DNA of 64,000 nt from Eulemur rufifrons (Eukaryota; Chordata; Mammalia; Primates; Lemuridae), in assembly GCF_041146395.1 (NCBI RefSeq), contig NC_091012.1, positions 12,886,193-12,950,192 of the forward strand, read 5' to 3'. Below the pieces are notes generated by a model. The model was given only the letters and a program-made list of their open reading frames with translations, ran no database searches and was not told the DNA's origin. Made by a program: the position numbers and the translations under genes. Below, piece by piece: positions 12,666 to 27,274 of the stretch (position 1 is its first letter; each line of letters opens with the position of its first letter).

Positions 12666-13676
12666 GTAAGTAAACACTTGAAAACTTAAAACATTAATAG
12701 TTTGAATTAAAAGTATGTCTGTCATAATTCCTTAAAAGTATAAAGGGGAACACATACTGTTAGTGTGGAACTCTTTTTTGTGGATTTTCTAAATCTCTTC
12801 TATTTTCCTAAATATCAAATTTATGTGGAAAAACCTTTGACTGAGTGTGCCAATTTTTTAAGGGTTTCTAAAATTTCAGCTAAATTTCAATAACTTGGTT
12901 GTGGTATAAAGATCTGCCTTAAACATTTTTGCCTTAATTATTTAGACTTATTTGTTAATCAAAGTAACAGTGATAATAGCTAAGTTCATTTTTAGCGCTC
13001 TCTGCTGATTTCCCGTCATAGCAGGTAAAAGCTGAGCTTCCTCACTCCACCATGACCTTATTTCCCTCCCTCCATTTCCTTGACATGTATCACATTTTGT
13101 ATTAAATCAGTAATTAATATTTGCATTATTATGACTATGCAAATATTGTTTGTTGCTGAGTCATACAGTTTTCTTGCTGTTCTTCTTCTGCACACCCTTC
13201 ATTCTTTCTCTTAAATATTTCTGAAATCTGAGCACCTCACTTCTCCCAGACAATCCCCTTTTCTTAGCCTACATTAGCTCACACAACCAAATAAGTAGTC
13301 ACCGGCTGGTCTCCCTGCTTTCACATCCTTCTATTTCCTGTGGAATTAATTTCCTGACTATATTTATTTGCCTGTTTTCTAACAGCTATTAATCCCCCAA
13401 ATTTTGTGACATTTGTCACATGCCCATCTAAATATTTTCCATCTACTAAAATATATCTGTTTCATTTTTCTCTTGGAGACAACTCCTCTCAGCCTTTTGT
13501 CATTCTCCTCCAGTATGGACTGCTTTGTTTTGCTAGTCCTGCTTTGTTAGCCTGTTTTTCTGGGACATCTCTTTGAAGTCCTCTGAGATCTCACGTAATG
13601 GCTCTCTTGTGTCGGATCCCCTGTGCCATAGGTTCTGTGTTTCCCGTGTCTTGTTATACTCCTTGAGGGTCTTTTG
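12666..13676. other. Intron 3, nothing recognised
   Basis: A/T-rich then C/T-rich sequence. No exon or repeat could be supported. Confidence 0.4.
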
Positions 13677-13987
13677 TTGTTTTGTTTTTGAGATAGCGTC
13701 TTTCTCTGTTGCCAAGGCTAGAGTGCAGTGTAATCATCCTAACTCACTGCACCCTCAACCCCCTGGGCTCAAGCAATCTTCCTGTCTCAGCCTCCCAGGT
13801 AGCTGGGACTACAGGCATATGACACCACACCTGGCTAATTTTTAATTTTTTTTTTTTTTTTTTTTTTTGCAGAGATGGAGTCTTTCTGTGTTGAGCAAGC
13901 TGGTCTCAAGCTTCTTTCCTCAAGCAATTCTCCTACCTTGGCTTCTAAAGGACAGGAATTATAGGCTTGAGCCACCTCGCCTGGCCA
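13677..13987 (-). mobile_element. Alu SINE (dimeric)
   Basis: Minus-oriented dimer: GTTTTTGAGATAGCGTCTTT, then CCTCAACCCCCTGGGCTCAA, GTAGCTGGGACTACAGGCAT, a long T-run at 13850-13868 as the linker, and a second monomer ending GAGCCACCTCGCCTGGCC. Confidence 0.88.
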
Positions 13988-14069
13988 TAATCCCTAGTTT
14001 TACTGGAGCACATTCCCCCAGGAAAGGGCACATGGGCAGACATTTTTAGAGATCTAGCCTGTCTGAAAA

Positions 14070-15260
14070 TCCCTCCCATTTGATAGAACATAAAATTCCA
14101 GGTTGAAACTAAATTTCATCGTCTGAGGACATTTCTCTATAGTGTTCTCAATTTAGTGTTGTCCTTGAATCTGTTACCATTGTGTGATATATTACATGCA
14201 ACCAATTTGTAATCTTCCCCCCATTCCTTCTCTGAAAGAATTTTAGTGCATTCTCTATCCCTGGGATAAATCCAATTTTGTAATATGGTTTGGAGGGGAT
14301 TTTTTCATTTTATTGGGTCCACTAAGTTTGCAGACCATCTCTTCTGGACAGTTTTGTTTCCTTGCTATTTTTTCTGTTCCTTCTTTTTTCTTATATCCTT
14401 ATTCAAATGTTGGGCCTCTTAGACCAATATTTCTGCATTGATCTTTAATTATCCCTCAACTTCTTTCCAGTTTGTCTTTTTGTTCTACTTCCTGGGGATT
14501 CTTTGACTGTATACTCTAACAATTCTACTGAAATTTTTGTCTTTTTGAGAGTATTTTAAGAAAATTTTAAAAGTTTTTATTTTCTACTGAATTTTTACCA
14601 CTTCTATAAATTCCTTTTTCCTGTTGTTTTGATCTCTCTTGTTGGAGCCTTCCCTCAAATGTGTGGTGGTGGTCCCTATAATTTTCTAATTGGAAACACC
14701 ATGCATCAGCAGGACTTTTGTTAACTGATGGCTTTCACTGTGAGGATTTGAAGGACAAGCTGGCTTTTCATTTGGAGGACCTCAGTGTATTACCTGAGGG
14801 TCTTTTCTCTAGGACAGTTCAGTCTCTTCGGAGAAAGAGCTCCCCACTTTCTACCTGGGGAGTGCAAGCTTAGCTACTTGTACATTTTTCAGTGAATGGA
14901 CTTTTCCCATTTTCCAAATTTCAGCCCTGGTATCTCTGAGATTGGTACCTCTGAGCCCAGAAACACTCAGGTCTATAGCTCCAGGAATACACATCTAAAT
15001 TCCTTATAAGATGGGGGCACAGGTGGAGGTGGGGCTCTAACCACAGATTTTGAACTGACTTTGTTGGCTTTTGTTTTGTTTCACCTGCCTCCCACAGTGC
15101 CATGTGCCTTCTGAATTCAGAGACTGCCTTGAGTTCAATGAGGCTGTTCCAGTCACTCTCTGCGTGCACCAAAGTTGTGCTTCCACACCAGTTACCACAC
15201 CTTTGTCATCTTTTTATCTCTCAATATTAAAAATCATCTGCTGTCAATCCTTTTTCCTCG
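14070..15260 (-). repeat. Ancient mammalian repeat, family uncertain
   Basis: Phrases such as CCAGGTTGAAACTAAATTTC, TGTTGGGCCTCTTAGACCAA, GTCTTTTTGTTCTACTTCCT and GAGGACCTCAGTGTATTACC occur in the same order as in a long, old repeat I know from many mammalian introns, but I cannot name it with confidence. The copy is strongly diverged and holds no open frame of note. Confidence 0.35.
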
Positions 15261-17347
15261 TCTTGTATACAACCTTTATCTGATGCCTTTAATTCTAATG
15301 AATTTCAGGAGGAAGAGGAAATAAATTCATGGTCCACACATTAAACCCAAATTTAGAAGCTATATTTAAAGTATAAATCTAAGTTTAAATTCAATATAAT
15401 TAATAATATTAGTTCAGGTAATTTTTAGTTATTCCTATAATAATCATATTACACTTTTCTGTTAAGCCCTCATTTAGTAATTGAATTCCAACTCTGCACC
15501 CTGACATATGGTCCCATCACTGTGCAACATACATGGAGCTGTTTTCAAGAGTGCACAGTGTTAGATATCTTTAAGTGAATAAGAAGTCATCAATTCTTAA
15601 AAAAAAAAAATCTAAAGTCTGTCTTGTAAAAAAAGGCCAAGAAAAAGTTTCATTCACTTTTATTTTATTAATGGGTTTAAAGTCAGAGAGAGTAGGCACA
15701 GTGGAAAAAGTCATTGGTTGGGACAGGATTTCAGTGGGTACTTGACCTTTTGTGGTAAGGCGTAGGTTGTGATTTCTAGGTGTTATTTTCTAGTCTTTGC
15801 TATTCAACTTTAAATCTACTAAGTACCCTCTTTCCTTTCCTGTTAAAGACTATAAAATTCTATATTCTAGTATTTGTGCTGACTGAAGATAAATGCAATT
15901 CTCTGTCCCTGTCTATTTTGTGACTACCTGAAATAATATCTACGAACACTAAACTGTTGGTAGAGTTTTTGCTGTTTAATCTTTTTTAGTATTTGCATTT
16001 TATATCCTTAAGTTTGTCAGTATAGTTTGTTGTGATTGTAAGATGACAATGGTAAGGCTTTAGCTATAAAGAGCAATTGTCAAGTTTTCAAGCAAGATGA
16101 GGAGAATATTACCAGTTAGAAGCTATAATTGGTTTTCTCAGAAACTTAATTCTGCCACCCTCTAGTCTCAAGAGACAAAGGGATGCTCTTGATATTGAAA
16201 AGCTTGCATAGCTGAAATTACAGGCACTTGCTGTATATCTCTTGCTGTGTACTTGTTAGCAGAGAGCTTTTACATCTATCTTTTTCTGATCATCTTGAAA
16301 TTTGGGAATGGCCTGGTTGTGGGAAAAAAAGCAATCAAGTAGAAATGGCCCTTTTCCTGGAATGAATAAATCCTCTGTCTTCAAGCTGGAGTTTAGAGTA
16401 AGGCTGGACTGATGGAGAAGTGTTTAATGTTTCTTTGGCTGGATCTAGCCAGTAGACCATAAGTTGCTGATTCACTAAATGAGCTCCCATAAGTTGGTGA
16501 TTCACTAAAAGCCACATCTAATTCAAGGTTTTAAAGGTTTTAGCATTAATATTTTCAGAGACAAACCATATACATTCATGACAGAAAATCTTAAAGGGAG
16601 AAAAATTGGAGAAATCATCATGTCAAGTTTTACAATCTAGTCTGCATTTTGGTCCATTTCCTCTCTGTTCTGTTTATTCTCATGTATATGTTTTTCATAA
16701 CAACTAACTTTGTTATGGTGTAGTGTATGCCATATTAGCACCTAACAATAGTGACCTTAAAAGATACCTTCTTCCACTTGGAATGAAAGTATTTGAATGA
16801 GTTATTTTTCATTTTTCATGCTGCATTTGTTTTTTGAGATTATAAAAGTATACACATTAACACAGAGAGTTAATATGTACACATTAACTGAATAGGTAAA
16901 GAAACACAAGAAAGTTAGATAGAATTAAAACATTTCTAACTTAGGGAGAATTCAGCCCTCCAAATAGTAATAGTTCTCAAAAATATAAGTCTGGGACTTT
17001 TTATTAATAAGGAATAAGTGATTTTGCAATAGAAACAACTGAAACAAACAAAAGGGTGTTAGATGGTGTGGATATTTCTTATTGTCAGTTACTGGCAAGT
17101 TTTAAATGCTGTGTACTTTTAAAGGCAACAAGTAGATCTTCTCCCTGCCCTGTTTCTCATGTATTTGTGGGGGCTACTGATAGGAGAATGTGACAACATG
17201 TTAAAAACTATCATATTAATAGGAGGAAAGAAGGCGAATCTGAATTAGTTTTTTTAAATGCATTAAAATCATTGGTATTGTGTGGTCTTAAAGAATGCTG
17301 CTGTTTCTTCCAACTATTCAGTCACTGATATTTGGTTGCTAATTTCA
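15261..17347. other. Intron 3, nothing recognised
   Basis: About 2 kb of A/T-rich sequence with no supported exon, RNA gene or repeat family. A short local duplication of CATAAGTTG.TGATTCACTAAA occurs at about 16460-16508. Confidence 0.4.
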
Positions 17348-17690
<343 letters not shown>

Positions 17691-18702
17691 TAATTTCATT
17701 TTTAAGAAAGAGAGCTGTCTTAACATTGTTTAGGATATTTCATTATTTGACTGTTGTATTTTTTGCAACTAAAGGGATACTTATAAAGTGTTTTAAACAT
17801 AGTTTATTTTCTACAAGGCTCAAAAAGTTTCTTCTAACCTCTGATATCATTACAGATATATTCTCACTAATTTGTGTCTGTAGCAAGATTTATCTTCCAA
17901 ATTGTAACTGATTTTAAATAATAATTTGTCAAACATTTGTTCTCACTAATTTGTCCCAAATTCTGTGCTCAGCAGCTGGAGGTAGAAGGAGTAAGAGTCC
18001 CACTTACCATGCAGAAGCTTGGTTTTTTATTAGGGGGCTGTCCTGTAAGCAACTGTTACCATGTAACAAGCGGTGAAATAAACATATGAGTGTACACAAA
18101 GGGAAGAGTTTTGTAGTGTGGAGGCTGGCAAAGGTACCCTGGAATGTAGATGGGTCCAGTTTGCTGGGACAGGAGGAAGGAAAAGGCATTCCATCCAGAA
18201 AGCAGCAAGAGTGAGGCAGGAAAGTGCCATGATGTATGTCAAATAGCTCATAGAATAAAATTAATAAAATTTTGAAATGAGTGGAAGGTATTCTCTAAAG
18301 TTCTCATTTGAGTAATGTAATGGCAGTCTTATTGAAACAGGAAGTGAAAGTTAAACTAAAAAAGTTGTTTTTGACCTCCATTCTTTGACTATGAGAGTCT
18401 TCAAATAATAATTTTATCTTCCATTAAGCAAACAGGCCCAGGGAGACCTACAGTCCCCTCATTTGTTGGTGATTGAGCAGCCTGGGCACAAAGGGCCTGT
18501 GTCTCTAAAACATTTGTTTCATCACACTGTCTCCTGAACTAAGACATTTAGTGTGAGCAAATTAGTAAACTTTATATTAGGCTTTAATTTACTGCCATAA
18601 ATTTCTCTTATCCCAATATCATAGAAGGCATTACATTTTACTGTAATAAATAAATACTAAAAATCTCAATTTTTTTTATCACCTAAGAAAAAAACACTGA
18701 AC
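17691..18702. other. Intron 3, nothing firm
   Basis: A faint MIR-like pattern in minus orientation is visible at about 18420-18540 (AAACAGGCCCAGGGAGACCT). Otherwise nothing is recognised. Confidence 0.35.
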
Positions 18703-20090
18703 TCTTTTTTTTTTATTTCAGCATATTATGGGGGTACAAAAGATTAGGTTATGTATATTGCCCATGCCCCTCATGCCCCCATGTCAGAGCTTAAAGCGTG
18801 TCCATTTCCCACACAGTGCACATCACACTCATTATTTAGGTATACACCCATCCCTTCCCCTCTCCCAACATCTGCCCAACACTCAATTGGTGTTATTCCC
18901 AAATGTGTATTTCGGTGATGATCAGGGAAACCAATTTGCTGGTGAGTACATGTGGTGCTTGTTTTTCCATTCTTGGGATACTTCACTTATAGAATAGGTT
19001 CCAACTCTATCCAGGAGAACATAAGAGATTCTATATCACCATTATTTCTTATAGCTGAGTAATACTCCATGGTATACATATACCAGATTTTACTAATCCA
19101 CTCATGTTTTGATGGGCATTTGGGTTGTGTCCACATCTATGTGATTGTGAATTGTGCTGCTATAAACATTTGGGTGCAGATGTCTTTTTTACAGAATGTC
19201 TTTTGTTCTTTTGGGTAAATATCCAATAATGGGATTGCTGGATGGAATGTTAGGTCTGCTTGTATCTGTTTAAGGTATCTCCATATTGCTTTCTACAGAG
19301 GTTGCACTAGTTTGCAGTCCCACCAGCAGTGTATGAGTGTTCCTGTTTCTCCACATCCATGCCAACATTTATTGTTTGGGGACTTTTTGATAAAGGCCAT
19401 TCTCACTGGAGTTAAATGATATCTCATTATGGTTTTGATTTGCATTTCCTGATGATTAGAGATGTTGAGCATTTTTTCATGTTTGTTTTCCATTCTTCTA
19501 TCTTCTTTTGAAAAATTTATATTGCTTTCCTTTGACCACTTTTTGATAGGGTTGTTTGATTTTTTCTTACTGATTTTCCTGAGTTCTGAATAGATACTAG
19601 TTATTAGTCCTTTGTCGGATATGTAGCATGCAAAAATTTTTTCTCATTCTGTAGGTTGTCTGTTTGCTCTCCTGACTGTTTCTTTGGCTGTGCAGAAGCT
19701 TTTTAATTTAATCAGGTCCCATTTATTTATTTTTGTTCTTGCTGTGATTGCCTTTGGGATCTTCTTCATAAATTCTTTGCCTACGCCAATGTCTGTAAGA
19801 GTCTTTCCCACATTTTCTTCTAGAATTCTAGTAGTTTCACACCTAAGGTTTAAGTCTGTTATGCACCGCGAATTGATTTTTATGAGAAGTGAACACCGTG
19901 GGTCCTCTTTCAGTCTTCTACATGTGGCTATCCAGTTTTCCCAGCACCATGTATTGAATAAGGGTTCTTTTCCCCAGAGTATGTTTTTGTCTGCTTTGTC
20001 AAAGATTAGACAGCTATATGAGGATGGTTTCATATCTGGATTTTCTGTTCTGTTCCACTGGTCTGTGTCCCTGCACTTGTACCTCAATTC
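18703..20090 (-). mobile_element. L1, 5'-truncated, with ORF2 C-terminus and 3'UTR
   Basis: Minus-oriented strepsirrhine L1. From right to left it holds the C-terminal third of ORF2 and the 3'UTR with the AGTCAGAGC.TAAAGC block, ending at a T-run at 18704-18716. ORF2 remnants are open at 19644-20087 (words [19 protein letters not shown] and [18 protein letters not shown]) and 19293-19493 ([17 protein letters not shown]). The reverse transcriptase and endonuclease domains are absent, so the copy cannot mobilise. The plus-strand frame at 19684-20283 is an antisense shadow. Confidence 0.95.
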
Positions 20091-20314
20091 TTATTTTAAA
20101 CTTTTAAAATTATTTATAAATGGAACTCACAATAGATTCTTGCCGGATTTCACTATAGGTATTATATCAAAGGCAGCATTTTATAAGCCATTCTTCAAAC
20201 ATTGTAGGAGGAAGTTAAGAGCCTTTAGTGAGTTTTCTATAGGGCTACACATAGATACCACAAAGGCAGTTTATGGAGTATAAGAAATATCTTAATGCTT
20301 TACCACTTGACTTT

Positions 20315-20930
20315 TTTTAAAGATTTTTTATTGATAATAATTGTACATATTCATGGAGTACATGTTATATTTTGATACAAGCATATAACCTATAATGATC
20401 AAATCAGGGTAATTTGGACATGATTCACCTGAAACATTTATCATTGCTTTATGTTGGGAACATTTGAAGACTTCTAGCTATTCTGAAAGATAATAAATTG
20501 TTGTTAACTATGGTTGCCCTATTGCACTATTGAACACTAGAACGTTTTCCTTCTATTTAACAGTATTATCCATTAACCAACACCTCTTCATTACTCCTTC
20601 CCACCACCCTTACCAATCTCTAGTAGCCACCATTCTATTCACTACCTCCATGAGATCAATTATTTTTAGGTCCCATATAGGAGTGTGAAAATGAAATATT
20701 TGTCTTTCTGTGCCCGGCTTATTTCACTTAAAATAATGTCCTCCAGATCCATCCATGTTTCTGCAAATGACAAAATTTCCTTCTTTTTCATGGCTAAATA
20801 ACACTCCATTGTGTACATACACCACATCTTTCTTATCCATTCATCCCTTGATAAACACTTAAGCTGATTCCACATTTTAGCCTTTGTGAATAATGCTGCA
20901 ATAATCACTGAAGTGCAAATATCTTCTGGT
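20315..20930 (-). mobile_element. Older L1 3' end
   Basis: A second, more diverged minus-oriented L1 3' region begins beside the younger one. It has AGATTTTTTATTGATAATAA near the tail, the GTACATATTCATGGAGTACA block and the region antisense to the ORF2 C-terminal tail (ATGGCTAAATAACACTCCAT). Its 3'UTR differs from the strepsirrhine-type one, so it is an older subfamily (L1MA/L1P-like). Confidence 0.8.
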
Positions 20931-21157
20931 TACCCTTTATGTCTTTGCCTCACCCAAGCAAGGTTTAGAGGCATGCCCTTCCCCCTACAATGCTCACCAT
21001 GTTCATGCCCATTAGTTGTGAGTTTACCTCCCCTAACCCCCTATTCCCTGGAGAATATTACTATCATTATCACTTGACATTTTAACCAAAGAAAAAACCA
21101 CACTTTTATAGGTTTAACTTACTGTGACATTTCATTCTGTTTCTTTTTCCCCTTCAG

Positions 21158-21258
21158 GTATCTCCAGGGCAGCTTATTAGAAAGGACAGCTCATGCTCAA
21201 TGGTGTGTCTAGAAAACAACATAGTCAACCAGCCTAACCGTAGAACAACAATAAAATA
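21158..21258 (+). pseudogene. Cyclin-Y-like exon 4
   Basis: The acceptor is a textbook pyrimidine tract ending CCCCTTCAG, and the donor is GTGAGT at 21259. It continues the exon 3 frame and reads VSPGQLIRKDSSCSMVCLEN followed by NIVNQPN, against SPGQL..KYSSCSTIFLDD and STVSQPN of the family. Similarity is lower in the second half (MVCLENN for TIFLDDS), including the loss of the conserved ..FLDDS word, which suggests relaxed selection. No further exon of the gene was found to the right. Confidence 0.85.
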
Positions 21259-22384
<1,126 letters not shown>

Positions 22385-22387
<3 letters not shown>

Positions 22388-22680
22388 TTTCCTGAAGACA
22401 GCAGATACTTGGCTTATATTTTTTTTTATCCATTGGGCCAGTCTATGTCTCTTGAGTGGGGAATTCAATCCATTCACATTTAATGAGAGAACTGATAAGT
22501 GAGAGAGATTGCTGTTCCTCATGTTGGGTTGAATTTCATTGATCTGTTTTTTCTCTTGAGCCATTATGTTAACTGGGTTTTTATCTTTATCTCCTGATTA
22601 GTTTTACATTCGTGGGTCCTTCTTGTGCTGGACCATGTGTAACTCTGTTTTGAGTACTTCTTGGAGAACTGGTCAAAAAA
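22385..22680 (-). mobile_element. L1 ORF2 N-terminal fragment
   Basis: Read on the minus strand, the fragment encodes SVLSLNVNGLNSPLKRHRLA, the start of the L1 ORF2 endonuclease domain, and the inter-ORF part just before it. The 3' border is the Alu tail. The catalytic part of the endonuclease is missing. Confidence 0.85.
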
Positions 22681-23387
22681 ATTGCAAGTTTACACTCATA
22701 ATAATGTCACTTTTCTCTTTCACTTATAACAATAGTCATGATCAAATTGTGTTTCAGATAAAACTGGACCCTGACTCTGCCCAAAGTCGTGGGTTCTGGT
22801 ATCTTATTAAGTAATCACTAAATGCTTTTGTTCAGACAAGGCCCTAAATCTATAGGCAAAAAAACCACTGTACTTTGGCTAGAGTCCCAGCGTTTTTTGA
22901 ATTCAGATGATTCTGATGTTTCCATATGTAATACAAAAGTAGTTTCAAAGATTAACCTTGCTCAAACAAGTACATTTTATGCTTTTTCCCCCCTAAATTA
23001 GTCTAATTTTTATAAGTCTCCCTTTGCATATACAGTAAGTTTTAATTTGCTGTCATTAAGTTTTAGAAATGATCATATGACATATTCACTGTTGGTGAAA
23101 GAAAGGTTTCTTGAGAAAATTAATAGGAAAAATTGGCTTTTAGGAAAGATTTTGAAAAACGTGTGAGGGGGTAGTATTGCTTGTTCTCAGTGGGAGAGGT
23201 GAGCCGTTAGAATCACTTATGCAACATTTTTCAAAATACGTATCTGCAAATATGCATCTTCCCACCTCCACCTTCCCTCCATGTCTAGGCACTCACAAGC
23301 CCTTTAGGAAAATGGGGAAGAATGTGAGGCAGAATTACATGCGCAAAACATCCCAGGTGATTCTGATCTCAACCCTAAAGCAATCAT
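22681..23387. other. Nothing recognised
   Basis: A/T-rich with no supported exon. The AG-bounded stretch near 22757 was checked for cyclin-box similarity without success. Confidence 0.35.
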
Positions 23388-23570
23388 TCCCAAGCTTTGC
23401 TGTACACTGGCATCACCTGGGAACTTTAAAATAATTCTGATGCCCAAGTCATATCCGATGCCAACTAAGTCAGAATGCCTCAAGTTGAAAGTCAGGCTGT
23501 TTTTAAATTTCTTCAGATAATTTCTGTGTGCAGTAAAGGAGGGACAATGCTGCTTACTTTGCATGTAGGA
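23388..23570 (+). mobile_element. MER5A-like hAT DNA transposon remnant
   Basis: Starts with a CAATCATTCCCAAGCTTTGC head, then TGTACACTGGCATCACCTGG, GAACTTTAAAATAATTCTGA and a middle TCAGAATGCCTC block. This is the layout of the short non-autonomous MER5 elements. Confidence 0.55.
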
Positions 23571-23589
23571 GGATGCACTGTTCCTATCG

Positions 23590-23705
23590 GTGGGACTTTG
23601 GGCAGGTCAGTTTTAAGCCTTGGTTTCCTTACCTGCAAAATGAGTTGAGTTAAATGTCCTGTGAGGTTGGGTGGTCCTTTCCATCTTATAACTTCAGATT
23701 CTGTG
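23590..23705 (+). repeat. MIR-like remnant
   Basis: Words in order: GTGGGACTTTGGGCAGGTCA, CCTTGGTTTCCTTACCTGCA, AAATGAGTTGAG and GGTCCTTTCCATCTTATAAC. The pattern fits a MIR-type tRNA-derived SINE. Confidence 0.45.
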
Positions 23706-24934
23706 ATTTTGAAATCAATTTGGAGGCAAAACAGCTGGAAGCATTATATTTATAAAAGTGTTTATCTTATATGCTAATAATGTTATAGGCATTTTTAAAA
23801 ATGCTAATAGTATATAGACCTACTTTTAAAAATCTGATTTGCCTTCCCTGAATTATTTTGAACCTCATTTTAGACATTCGGGACAAATGGAAACATATAA
23901 CTTACCAAAGAGAACCCTTTGTTTTCTAACACACAACATCTGTGGATAACAGAAATACAGTAACAGAGTGAGTTGTCTCTGTTCATTAATATTTCATTTA
24001 AAATATTTGGGAAATAGCTACCCTTAATATTATACTGTGCAGTATTATGCTGCACTGTTAACACTGCTTGTTTTGGGATAGCTGTATCTGTCATTGATTT
24101 TGCACTTATATTTTCGCACTTATATTTACTAACAAATTTTTCAATATTTATTGCAAAAGTGACATTAAATGATTTTATTTGGTATAAAGCTCTTTCATTA
24201 TTTACCTTTAGAGCTAAAATGGAAAACAGGAAGGTAAATGATAGTGAACTAAATCAACTGAAATTTAAAGCCTAACAGAGTAAACAAAATTGCTATATGA
24301 CTTAAATTTAAGCATGTGTACAAATAGATATAACTTTCACAGGATGAAAGATTCTATGGGTAGAAGAGCAAATGACATGGAAAATAAGTAATAATTAATA
24401 TATTACAATAATCAACAGAAACCTGTCTTCTAACAGCATATTGCCTAGCATGTTGGCTCTCCTATTTTTGCTAAAAGCCAAAGAATTAAAACAAAGGGGA
24501 AAGTGCCCACACAGTACTGTTCTAAAGTAGAGAATTGCAGAGTCTCTGGGAATGTCCCCCCTACCACCTTTTAAAAATTGTCTTCAGACATAACAAATGA
24601 TAAAATCTGTTGTTAAAAATATTTTTTTCCTCCACAGTGTGACTTTAGTAATATATTACCACATAAATAACAGGTGAACTTTTTTAACCTGTCTTGTTTT
24701 TCCGGCTAATTACTTTGCATGATATCAAGTTTAGTAGTAGGTCATAACTATAGACATAGGCTATAGTGTGCTTACTAGAGTACTGAAGCAAACCATTTGC
24801 AGCTTTTTTGGTCCTTAAGATTCTTTTAGCACTTAAATTATTGAGGATCACAAAGAGTATTTTTTCATGTCAATTATATTGGCATTTACTGTATTAGAAA
24901 TTAAAATTGAGAATTAAAAAAATATGCTTAGCTT
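23706..24934. other. Nothing recognised
   Basis: A/T-rich intergenic or intronic DNA with no supported feature. Confidence 0.4.
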
Positions 24935-25115
24935 AGTTTTCTCAACCTTGGGATCCTTGATATTTTGAGCTAGATAATTCTTTGTTGTGGAATGTGTCCT
25001 GTGCATTGTAGAATGTTTAGAGGCACCACTAGGGGCCAGCAGTAACTTCCCCCAAGTTGTGACAACAAAAAATGTCCCCTGGGTGACAAAATCACCCATG
25101 ACTGACAACCACATT
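24935..25115 (+). mobile_element. MER-type non-autonomous DNA transposon
   Basis: TTTCTCAACCTTGGGATCCT, then GATAATTCTTTGTTGTGGAA, GTCCTGTGCATTGTAGAATG and GTTGTGACAACAAAAAATGT are in the order of a common hAT-like MER element. The exact family is not certain. Confidence 0.5.
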
Positions 25116-25549
25116 GTTAACATAAATAATATTTTTCACAAAAATAACTTTTCTTCTGCAACAAAAAAGTTAGTAAAAAGTGTGTTTTATTTACATTTTT
25201 GCAAATCTCTAGTGTCTGGCTTACTAGAAGACAGCTGGATTCTCATTCCTGTCTTTGCAATTTGTTTTGAAGAGACAATAAGATGATGACCTAGCCTCAT
25301 GCAAATATATAGTTGGGAAAAAGGTATATTTTTAAAGCTTTCAGATAATTGTGTGGTTCCTTAATACTACAACAAAACTCCAAATGTCTTAGTTCCTTAG
25401 TTACAATGGAGTTTTACATATCAATGCATTTGTGACATTAATACTCATTAATCTATATTGCACAATAAATGAATATTTTCCTCTCACTTGGAGGAAAGAT
25501 TTTCTTTTGTTATTATCAGCACCAATCTTATAAAAACATTAATGTTCTG
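25116..25549. other. Nothing recognised
   Basis: Short A/T-rich spacer between a MER element and an L1 3' end. Confidence 0.4.
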
Positions 25550-25725
25550 ACTCGGGGGGGGATGGGGGGAGGGTATAGGGTATAACTACATCATGAGTGC
25601 AAAGCGCACTGTCTGGGGAATGGACATGCTTGAAGCTCTGACTCAGGGGGATGGGCGGTACATGGGCAACATATATAACCTGAACTTTTGTACCCCCATA
25701 ATAAGCTGAAATAAAAAAAAAAACA
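25550..25725 (+). mobile_element. L1 3' end, plus orientation
   Basis: This is the plus-strand form of the strepsirrhine-type L1 3'UTR: G-run, then GCAAAGCGCACTGTCTGGGG, ATGCTTGAAGCTCTGACTCA, and CTTTTGTACCCCCATAATAA followed by GCTGAAATAAAAAAAAAAAC. It is severely 5'-truncated. Confidence 0.9.
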
Positions 25726-26839
25726 TTAAGTATTATAAAGTAGTCAGGTTCACAGTAGATGGTATAAGTTAACCTTCAACTGTAATCTTAGTACTATTTT
25801 TTGCTTAAAAGTTTGAGTTTTATCATTGGCAACAAATACTTGTTATTTTCCTTGAAGTGAAAGTCTCACCTTGTTTATTTCTGAGACTAAAATTTGGTTG
25901 TACTTTCAAATAAAAATGGTACTTTGTGAAAAATGTGGCTTGTTCAGCTCAGAATTTAATCACAAGCACTTTTGCTTAACACAGCCATGCTGCAGCATGC
26001 AGGAGTGCTTTAAGTGAACATTTCACTTATTCCGAATATTAAAAAGGTCAAGATTTAATAACACCATTAACTTTTACTAATTCATAAAGGTCATTCTTAA
26101 ATAAAGCAGGCTTTTTGTTTTCCCCTGCAAGGGGGAGTGAAGAATAGAATGACTAGTGTAAGTTGGTACCACTGCCTTGATTCATGCTGAGAAACCAACA
26201 GTTTTACCCATGTATACTTTTATACAGTCATTGCAAATGTCAGTGAATAAACAGGCAATGTCCTGTCATTCTTATAAGAACAGTTTTGACCTTATGGTTA
26301 GAGATGTGAAAATATATTTGGTACCTACTCCTGTGGCATCCAGCAAGGGTTTAGGAGAGGAGGCTTCTGCTGTGCACTTGAATAGAAACACCAGTGGGCA
26401 CTGGATCAGACACAGACCTTTTCATGAAGCTGCAAGCCATTTGGGGATACTTAGCACCTGCTGGAGAGAAGCATGGGTGCTGCTTCCACATGCGGAGAGA
26501 TAAGCGATGCAGGAGGGAGAGCTGGGTTGGGAGACAGGGAAGTTCATTGCAAACAGGGGAAGCTTGATGTGCCTATGAGAGAGCAGAGGGGTCCTGTGTA
26601 GTCATCATTTAGATATATGGGACTGGAGCAGGAATCTGAGCTAGTGGTAACGAATGAAGAGTAAGAGTAGCTGTTCACATGTAGAGAAAGTCTATAGAAT
26701 AAAAGTGGACAAAGTGTAGATCTGTAAGGACTATCATAATTTAAGGGACAAGTCCCCAGAGGGGCAGGTAGAATGTGAGGAGGAAAACTAGGAGACATAA
26801 GATAAAAGGCGACAAGATAAGAGAGGCTATGGTCATAAT
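25726..26839. other. Nothing recognised
   Basis: One open frame at 26177-26503 (108 codons, +) shows no motif. No repeat family was identified. Confidence 0.35.
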
Positions 26840-27266
26840 GCTAATGCTGCCAAGAAGTTGCTAAGTGATGGGATAGAGGAGACCACAGGTGGAACAAAGT
26901 TCTTGCCTTTATGAGCTGATGATCTAGTGAGGAAGACATTAAGTATTTTTTCAGGTATACAAATATCCCAGGTGGTGGAAAATACCAAGAAGACAAAGCA
27001 GGGAATGAGATACAGTGATTGGAGGTGCTCATTATTTTAGGTAGAATCATCAGAAAGAGCCTTTCCCGAGAGGCCACATTTGAATAGTGACCTGACCAAA
27101 GCAAGGAAGGTAAGGAGCTCTGGCATTACACCCAGTGGAAAGAGTGCCAAGACTGTCAGACAGGAATGTGTTCCATGTGTGTTCAAGGAACAAACAGCAA
27201 GGTGGCCAGTGGGGTCAGAGTGAGGAATCAGGGAAAGAAGGAGGAGAGGAACTCACATGGGCAATG
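26840..27266 (+). repeat. Ancient mammalian repeat, first part
   Basis: Matches in order the common old repeat with phrases like GTTCTTGCCTTTATGAGCTG, GAGAGGCCACATTTGAATAG, AGGAATGTGTTCC and TGTTCAAGGAACAAACAGCA. It resumes after a DNA-transposon insertion at 27275-27471. The family name is uncertain (LINE-like). Confidence 0.4.
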
Positions 27267-27274
27267 CTGTAGCT

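Noticed and set aside
19684..20283. Plus-strand frame of 199 codons
   Set aside because: Antisense of L1 ORF2 C-terminus, then flanking DNA; such antisense frames are common in L1.
22740..22815. Candidate fifth cyclin-Y-like exon
   Set aside because: An AG-bounded open stretch exists, but its translation does not resemble the start of the cyclin box.
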